From: Acidimicrobiaceae bacterium
GTDB lineage: Bacteria > Actinomycetota > Acidimicrobiia > Acidimicrobiales > Bog-793
Assembly (NCBI GenBank): GCA_027306715.1
Contig: DAHUZG010000272.1
Coordinates: 1-5,988, forward strand
DNA length: 5,988 nt
Reading direction: 5' to 3'
A program made the position numbers and the translations under genes. Of the stretch, positions 1-4,536 are shown piece after piece (position 1 is the stretch's first letter; each line of letters begins with the position of its first letter). The notes beneath the pieces are model-generated. The model did no database searches, was not told the origin of the DNA, and was given only the letters and a program-made list of their open reading frames with translations.

Positions 1-1374
1 GAGCCGGCGCAGCTCGGCCAGGCGCTCGCCGACAGCGCCCTCGCCGCCGTGGGGCGAGGGCTCGTAATAGACACGGCCGGCAAGCTCTGCAGGCAGGTAG
101 TGAGCGGGCACCCACCCCCGCGGGTCGTCGTGAGGATACCGGTAGCCGATGCCGTGCCCGATCCGCGCCGCCCCGGGGTAGTGGGCGTCGCGCAGCTCCA
201 CCGGCACGGCGCCCGCCGGCAGCTCGCGCACGTCGGCCTGGGCGCGCCACAGCGCCTGGGCGGCGCTGTTGGACTTCGGCGCCGTGGCGAGGTGGACCAC
301 CGCCTGGGCGAGGGCGAGCTCCGCCTCGGGGAGGCCGATCCGGTCGACGGCGCGGGCCGCCGCCTCGGCCACGAGCAGCGCCAGCGGGTCCGCCATGGCG
401 ACGTCCTCGCTGGCGAGGATGACGAGCCGGCGGGCCACAAAGCGCGGGTCCTCACCCGCTTCGAGCAGGCGTGCCAGCCAGTAGACGCCGGCGTCGGGGT
501 CCGAGCCGCGAAGCGACTTGATGAGCGCCGAGATGAGGTCGTAGTGCTCGTCGCGGCCGTGGCGCAACGAGCGGGCGGTGCGCGCCGCCTCGATGTCCTC
601 GAGGGTGACGGTGACCTCGGGCCGGGCCGCTTCCCCGGCGGCCGTCTCCGGGCCGTTCGGCGCTGTCGTCACGCCGGAGTGCCCCGCGCGCACAACGGCG
701 ATCGACGCCGCCACCTCGACGGTCACGAGCAGTGCCCGCCCGTCGCCCTCGGCGAGCTCGGCGGCGGTGGTGGCAGCGGACTGCTCGAGGACGACACCCT
801 CGGCGGCGGCGGCACGCCCGGCGAGCTGCTCGAGCTCGGCGCGCTCGAGCGCCTGGAAGCGCCACAGCGTCGAGCGGCTGAGCAGCGGCCCGTTCAGCGC
901 GAAGAACGGGTTCTCCGTCGTCGCCCCGATCAGCACGACCGTCCCGTCCTCGACCCCGGGCAACAGGGCGTCTTGCTGCGAGCGGCTGAAGCGGTGGATC
1001 TCGTCGAGGAACAGGATCGTGCCGCGGCCCTCGTCCCCCAGCCGCCGCCGTGCCGCCTCGAGCACCTCGCGGACGTCTTTCACCCCCGCGCTCACGGCCG
1101 AGAGCGGGACGAGCTCCTTGGCCGTGGCGCCGGCGACGAGGCGGGCGACCGTCGTCTTACCGGTGCCGGGAGGCCCGAAGAAGACAGCCGAAGAGAGCCG
1201 ATCCTGCTCGATCAGCGCCCGCAGCGGGGCTCCGGGGGCGAGCAGGTGGCGCTGGCCGACGACGTCGTCGAGGCTCGCCGGGCGAAGCCGCGCCGCCAGC
1301 GGGCCGCGGCGGGCGAGCGCGGCCTCGACAGCGGCGTCGAACAGGCTCGGGCCGACGGGCCGGCTGCCGGCCAT
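1..1374 (-). CDS. rarA: RarA/MgsA-type replication-associated recombination ATPase (3' end cut by window edge)
   Basis: This is a clamp-loader-like AAA+ ATPase of the RarA/MgsA/WRNIP1 family, cytoplasmic, known to act at stalled or gapped replication forks together with SSB and recombination proteins. The frame runs without a stop from ATG at 1374 to base 1, giving 458 residues; relatives are about 430-460 aa and end shortly after the YYEP...G.E...RL segment seen here at 438-455, so very little is missing. Visible motifs are Walker A GPPGTGKT (67-74), Walker B LFLDEIHRF (121-129), sensor 1 GATTENPFF (150-158), an arginine-finger-type LLSRS (164-168) and a sensor-2-like GDGR (210-213). The C-terminal RarA oligomerisation region has DEHYDLISALIKSLRGSDPDA (around 275-295), LVILASEDV (317-325) and TAPKSNSAA (364-372). 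The linker at about 229-257 is longer and less conserved than in E. coli, as remembered. The start is supported by an AGGG 5 nt upstream and by a conserved LFD near the N-terminus. The gene follows aspS by 26 nt and is probably in the same operon. Family assignment is very secure. Confidence 0.95.
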   Translation of the reverse strand, partial: MAGSRPVGPSLFDAAVEAALARRGPLAARLRPASLDDVVGQRHLLAPGAPLRALIEQDRLSSAVFFGPPGTGKTTVARLVAGATAKELVPLSAVSAGVKDVREVLEAARRRLGDEGRGTILFLDEIHRFSRSQQDALLPGVEDGTVVLIGATTENPFFALNGPLLSRSTLWRFQALERAELEQLAGRAAAAEGVVLEQSAATTAAELAEGDGRALLVTVEVAASIAVVRAGHSGVTTAPNGPETAAGEAARPEVTVTLEDIEAARTARSLRHGRDEHYDLISALIKSLRGSDPDAGVYWLARLLEAGEDPRFVARRLVILASEDVAMADPLALLVAEAAARAVDRIGLPEAELALAQAVVHLATAPKSNSAAQALWRAQADVRELPAGAVPVELRDAHYPGAARIGHGIGYRYPHDDPRGWVPAHYLPAELAGRVYYEPSPHGGEGAVGERLAELRRL

Positions 1375-1379
1375 GCTCG

Positions 1380-1383
1380 CCCT
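1380..1383 (-). promoter_or_regulatory. Weak Shine-Dalgarno for rarA in the 26-nt aspS-rarA gap
   Basis: Read on the minus strand, the gap between the aspS stop and the rarA ATG contains GGCAGGGCGAGC immediately before the ATG. AGGG lies 5 nt from the start codon, an acceptable if weak ribosome-binding site. It is the only recognisable SD-like site at the three gene junctions, which suggests that rarA can initiate independently while hisS and aspS probably rely on coupling. The remainder of the gap (1375-1400) shows no hairpin with a U-tract and no promoter-like element. Confidence 0.5.
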
Positions 1384-1400
1384 GCCGCCGTACCCGGTGC

Positions 1401-3179
1401 TCAGCCGCGGCGTGGCGGCTCGACGACGCGGATCCCGAGCTCGGCGAGCTGGCGCTGGCCGAGCGGGCGCGGCGCGCCGGTCATCAGGTCGGTCCCGGAC
1501 TGGGTCTTCGGAAAGGCGATCACCTCACGGATGTTCTCCTCACCCGCCAGGATCGCCACCAGGCGGTCGAGGCCGACGGCGAAGCCGCCGTGCGGAGGGG
1601 CCCCGTAGCCGAAGGCCCCGAGCAGGAAGCCGAAGCGCGCGTCGGCCTCCTCGCGGCTGATCCCGAGGGCGTCGAAGACCTCGCTCTGGATGTCGGCGCG
1701 GTGGATCCTGATGCTCCCCGAGCCGAGCTCCCAGCCGTTCAGCACGAGGTCGTAGGAGAGGGCGCGAACCGCCAGCGGGTCGCTCCGTAGGAGGTGGAGG
1801 TCCTCGGGGTGCGGCATGGTGAAAGGGTGGTGAGCCGCCACGAGGTCGCCGTCCTCGTCGCGCCCCTCGAACAGCGGGAAGTCGACGACCCAGCAGAAGC
1901 GGTAGGGGCCGGCGGCGACCGGGGGACGCCCGAGGTCGGCGCGCAGCTGGCCGAGCACCGCGCACGAGGCACGCTTCTCGCCGGCGACGAGCAGCAGCAG
2001 GTCGCCGGGCGCTGCCGCCGTCGTCGACGCCAGCTCGGCTCGCTCGTCCCCGGAGAGGAAGCGGGCGACCGGCGAGTCGAGCTCGAGCGACTCCCCCGCC
2101 TGTCGCACCCGCATCCAGACAAGGCCCTTGGCCCCGAGACCGCGAGCACGCTCGGTGAGCGCATCGAGGCGGGAGCGGCCGAATTCGCCGGCGAGAGGCA
2201 CCCGGATCGCCACGACGGCGGGCTGTCTGAAGGCGTTGAAGGCGGTACGGGAAAAGACCGCCGTGCAGTCGACGAGCTCCATCCCGAAGCGGAGATCCGG
2301 CTTGTCGCTGCCGTACCGCTCGATCGCCTCCGCCCAGGTGAGGGTCGCCGGCGGCTCGGGCCGGGCGCCGGTCGCCGCCGCCGTCGCCTCGAGGATCGCC
2401 TCGGTGATGAAGCTGCGGACGTCGCCCTCGGTCACAAAGGACGCTTCGACGTCGAGCTGGGTGAACTCGAATTGGCGGTCGGCTCGCAGGTCCTCGTCAC
2501 GCATGCAGCGGGCGATCTGGTAGTAGCGGTCGAGGCCGCCGACCATCGTCAGCTGCTTGGCGATCTGGGGGCTCTGGGGCAGGACGTAGAAGGCCCCGTG
2601 CTGGAGCCGTGAGGGGATGGCGAACTCACGCGCCCCCTCCGGGGTGGGCGTCCAGAGCAGCGGCGTCTCGACCTCGGTGAAGCCCTGGCGCTCCATGACA
2701 TGGCGGATGGCGGCGTTGACTGCGGCGCGAAGGCGCAGATTGCGCTGCATCCGGGTGCTGCGGAGGTCGATGTAGCGGTAGCGCAGCCGCACCGCCTCGT
2801 CGGTGTCCTGGTGCCCGTCGAGATCGAGCGGTGGCGGCTCGGCCTCGTTGAGGACCTCGACGGTGCACTCGCCGAGCTCGACATCGCCTGTCGCCAGATC
2901 GGCGTTCACCGTGCCCTCCGGGCGGAGCCGCACCGTGCCGGTGACGCGCACGACCCACTCGGCGCGCAGCCGCTGCGACCCGTCGATGACGCACTGGATC
3001 AGCCCGGTGTGGTCTCGCACGTCGACAAAGGCGAGGTGCTCGCCGTGCTCGCGGCGGTGCGCCACCCACCCGCAGATGCTGACGACCGCTCCGGCGTCCC
3101 CGGCCCGCGGGGTCCCGCAGTAGCGGGTGCGCAGGCCGACCGCTACCGGCGCGCCGGCCTCGGGCGCGCCGGCGCTCAC
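1401..3179 (-). CDS. aspS: Aspartyl-tRNA synthetase, bacterial type, predicted non-discriminating (Asp/Asn)
   Basis: This class IIb aminoacyl-tRNA synthetase attaches aspartate to tRNA(Asp) in the cytoplasm. The 592 residues match the usual length of about 590 for bacterial AspRS. Order: N-terminal OB-fold anticodon-binding domain (about 17-115, from LRTRYCG and CGWVAHRREHG), motif 1 region with TPEGAREF (178-185, key Glu181), QSPQ (202-205), motif 2 RDEDLRADRQFEFTQ (227-241, Arg227), the bacterial-specific GAD insertion (about 300-420), HHPFT (450-454), and motif 3 GLDRL (536-540, Arg539) followed by FPKT (557-560). His45 and Gly89 (in RPEG) occupy the anticodon-pocket positions that are His/Gly in non-discriminating AspRS and Leu/Lys in E. 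coli, so charging of tRNA(Asn) for GatCAB is likely. The start is GTG at 3179, overlapping the hisS stop in GTGA; no other ATG, GTG or TTG start precedes the conserved LRTRYCG. No good SD is visible. A strong hairpin lies just inside the start. All catalytic motifs are intact. Confidence 0.97.
   Translation of the reverse strand: MSAGAPEAGAPVAVGLRTRYCGTPRAGDAGAVVSICGWVAHRREHGEHLAFVDVRDHTGLIQCVIDGSQRLRAEWVVRVTGTVRLRPEGTVNADLATGDVELGECTVEVLNEAEPPPLDLDGHQDTDEAVRLRYRYIDLRSTRMQRNLRLRAAVNAAIRHVMERQGFTEVETPLLWTPTPEGAREFAIPSRLQHGAFYVLPQSPQIAKQLTMVGGLDRYYQIARCMRDEDLRADRQFEFTQLDVEASFVTEGDVRSFITEAILEATAAATGARPEPPATLTWAEAIERYGSDKPDLRFGMELVDCTAVFSRTAFNAFRQPAVVAIRVPLAGEFGRSRLDALTERARGLGAKGLVWMRVRQAGESLELDSPVARFLSGDERAELASTTAAAPGDLLLLVAGEKRASCAVLGQLRADLGRPPVAAGPYRFCWVVDFPLFEGRDEDGDLVAAHHPFTMPHPEDLHLLRSDPLAVRALSYDLVLNGWELGSGSIRIHRADIQSEVFDALGISREEADARFGFLLGAFGYGAPPHGGFAVGLDRLVAILAGEENIREVIAFPKTQSGTDLMTGAPRPLGQRQLAELGIRVVEPPRRG
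3146..3172 (-). repeat. Perfect 10-bp G:C hairpin at codons 3-12 of aspS
   Basis: On the minus (mRNA-sense) strand, CCGGCGCGCC is followed by a 7-nt loop CGAGGCC and then GGCGCGCCGG, a perfect 10-bp all-G:C stem that can extend by one G-U pair. The two arms also form a direct repeat, because GCCGGCGCGCC occurs twice and encodes the peptide repeat AGAPEAGAP at aspS residues 3-11. The stem starts 4 nt after the GTG start codon and so lies within the footprint of an initiating ribosome. There is no U-tract after it and it sits inside a coding region, so it is not an intrinsic terminator. A regulatory role is inference; the structure itself is seen directly. Confidence 0.6.
3176..3179 (-). other. 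4-nt hisS stop / aspS start overlap (GTGA)
   Basis: The minus strand reads GTGA. GTG (3179-3177) starts aspS and TGA (3178-3176) stops hisS. This arrangement is typical of termination-reinitiation coupling, in which the ribosome finishing hisS restarts on aspS. The upstream bases (GGGACCGGGTC before GTG) contain no convincing Shine-Dalgarno, which strengthens the case for coupling and for roughly matched output of HisRS and AspRS. Confidence 0.8.
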
Positions 3180-4531
3180 GACCCGGTCCCGAGCGTGTCG
3201 GGCAGATCCCCGGCCGGCTCGCCCGTCTGCTCTCCGGCGAGGCCGCCGGACAGCTCGACGAGCAGCTCGGCGGTGCGGGCGAGCACCCCGTCACGGGGGA
3301 CCGCCGACTGGCGAGGCCCGCCGGCTCGACGCAGCGGGCGCAACGCCACCGTTCCGCTGGAGCGCTCCTCGCCACCCACGATCAGCGCCACGAGCGCCCC
3401 GGAGCGGTCGGCTTGGCGCAGCTGTGCCTTCATCGAGCGGTCGTCGAAGGAGCGGTCGCAGGAGATCCCGGCCTGCCGCAGCTGGTGGGCGAGGTCACGG
3501 GCGGCGTCACCTCCGACGAGGTCGACGACGAAGACGTCGACGAGGCGGTCGGGGGCCGGCAGCAGCTGCTCGGCGTCGCAGGCGAGCAGCACCCGCTCGA
3601 TGCCGCTACCGAAGCCGACGCCCGGGGCCGGCGGGCCGCCGAGCGTCTCGGAGAGGCCGTTGTAGCGGCCTCCACCCCCGACCACGTCCTGGGCGGCGTC
3701 GAGCGAGAGCGCCGACACCTCAAAGGTCGTGCGGGTGTAGTAGTCGAAGCCGCGGACGAGGGTGTCGTCGGCGACCCAGCCGACCCCGAGGGCGTCGAGG
3801 CCTTCGATGACGCGGGCGTGGTGCTTGGCGCACGGCTCGCAGAGCGACTCGGAGATCCTCGGCGCCAGCGGCTTCAACGCCCGGCACTCCGGGCGCTTGC
3901 AGTCGAGGAAGCGCAGCGGGTTCGCCCGCCAGCCCGGCCGCCCGGCGAAGGGCCGGTGCTCGTCGCAGAGCGCCGGCTCGTGGGCGGCGAGGAAGGCGGC
4001 GAGACGCTCGCGGTAGGCGGGGAGGCAGTTGGCGTCGCCCATCGAGTTGACGCGCAGCTCGAGGCGGCCGAGCCCGAGCCCGCGCAGGTGCTCGACGAGC
4101 AGGGCGATCACCTCGACGTCGGCGTCGGGGTCCTCGACGCCGATCGCCTCGACACCGAGCTGATGGTGCTGGCGGTAACGGCCCGCCTGGGCGCGCTCGT
4201 AGCGGAACGCCGGCGTGGCGTACCAGACCTTCCACGGCACCGGCGGGCGGTGCTCGACGAATGCCCGCACGATCGAGGCCGTGCCCTCGGGTCGAAGCGC
4301 GAGCTTCCGGCCGCCCTTGTCCTCGAGCTCGTACATCTCCTTCGAGACGACGTCGCTCGACTCGCCGGCGCCACGGCGGAACACCGCCGCGTCCTCGAAC
4401 ATCGGGCTGACGACGAGGCCGTAGCCGGCCCGGGAGGCGAGCGTGGCGAAGCGGGCGATCAGCTCCGACCAGCGGGCGCTCTCGCGGGGAAGGACGTCGT
4501 GGGTCCCCTTCGGTGCCTGATAGCCGGCCAT
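3176..4531 (-). CDS. hisS: Histidyl-tRNA synthetase
   Basis: This class II synthetase charges tRNA(His) with histidine; it works as a cytoplasmic dimer. The protein is 451 residues, slightly longer than the usual 420-430. The N-terminus YQAPKGTHDVLP (4-15) is the family hallmark and fixes the start at ATG 4531. Further motifs are motif 1 (about 37-67), LRPEGTASIVRAF (79-91), motif 2 FRYERAQAGRYRQHHQ (109-124), the histidine-binding HisA motif LVRGFDYYTRTTFE (258-271), GGGGRYNGL (285-293), motif 3 GFGSGIERVLL (306-316), and an anticodon-binding domain (about 331-425) with DDRSMKAQLRQADRSGA (363-379). Motif 2 has YERAQ where YERPQ is usual. Four cysteines (211, 216, 231, 234) in LDCKRPEC and LCEPC resemble a knuckle also found in many clostridial-type HisRS. 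The last 20 or so residues are a Gly/Glu/Thr-rich tail with no recognised fold. The gene lies 2 nt after rel and overlaps aspS by 4 nt. It has no normally spaced SD, so translation probably depends on rel. Confidence 0.97.
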   Translation of the reverse strand: MAGYQAPKGTHDVLPRESARWSELIARFATLASRAGYGLVVSPMFEDAAVFRRGAGESSDVVSKEMYELEDKGGRKLALRPEGTASIVRAFVEHRPPVPWKVWYATPAFRYERAQAGRYRQHHQLGVEAIGVEDPDADVEVIALLVEHLRGLGLGRLELRVNSMGDANCLPAYRERLAAFLAAHEPALCDEHRPFAGRPGWRANPLRFLDCKRPECRALKPLAPRISESLCEPCAKHHARVIEGLDALGVGWVADDTLVRGFDYYTRTTFEVSALSLDAAQDVVGGGGRYNGLSETLGGPPAPGVGFGSGIERVLLACDAEQLLPAPDRLVDVFVVDLVGGDAARDLAHQLRQAGISCDRSFDDRSMKAQLRQADRSGALVALIVGGEERSSGTVALRPLRRAGGPRQSAVPRDGVLARTAELLVELSGGLAGEQTGEPAGDLPDTLGTGS

Positions 4532-4536
4532 CCTCA
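4529..4536 (-). other. rel stop / hisS start junction (TGA-GG-ATG)
   Basis: The minus strand reads TGAGGATG: the TGA of rel (4536-4534), two bases, then the ATG of hisS (4531-4529). GAGG directly abuts the ATG with no spacer, so it cannot serve as a normal Shine-Dalgarno, and no other SD lies 5-10 nt upstream. The arrangement favours reinitiation by ribosomes terminating on rel. Confidence 0.7.

Noticed and set aside
1..1374. rarA as a pseudogene because no stop codon is present
   Set aside because: The frame is intact with every motif present and simply reaches the window edge at about the expected length.
1375..1400. Possible promoter or terminator between aspS and rarA
   Set aside because: The 26-nt gap holds only a weak SD; there is no -10/-35-like pair, no AT-rich segment and no stem with a U-tract.
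49..1608. Long plus-strand open frame (519 codons) opposite rarA and the end of aspS
   Set aside because: Its first codon position pairs with the third position of rarA codons. Stop codons there would need sense codons ending in A, which this GC-rich genome rarely uses, so long antisense frames arise automatically. The product is Arg/Gly/Ala-rich with no recognisable domain, while rarA on the other strand has all its motifs.
1794..2612. Plus-strand open frame (272 codons) opposite aspS
   Set aside because: It is an antisense artefact in the same phase relation, with no domain or credible start signal.
3146..3173. GGCGCGCC palindrome pair as an intrinsic terminator or a mobile-element end
   Set aside because: No U-tract follows, the stem lies inside a conserved operon's coding sequence, and no transposase, target duplication or integrase is nearby.
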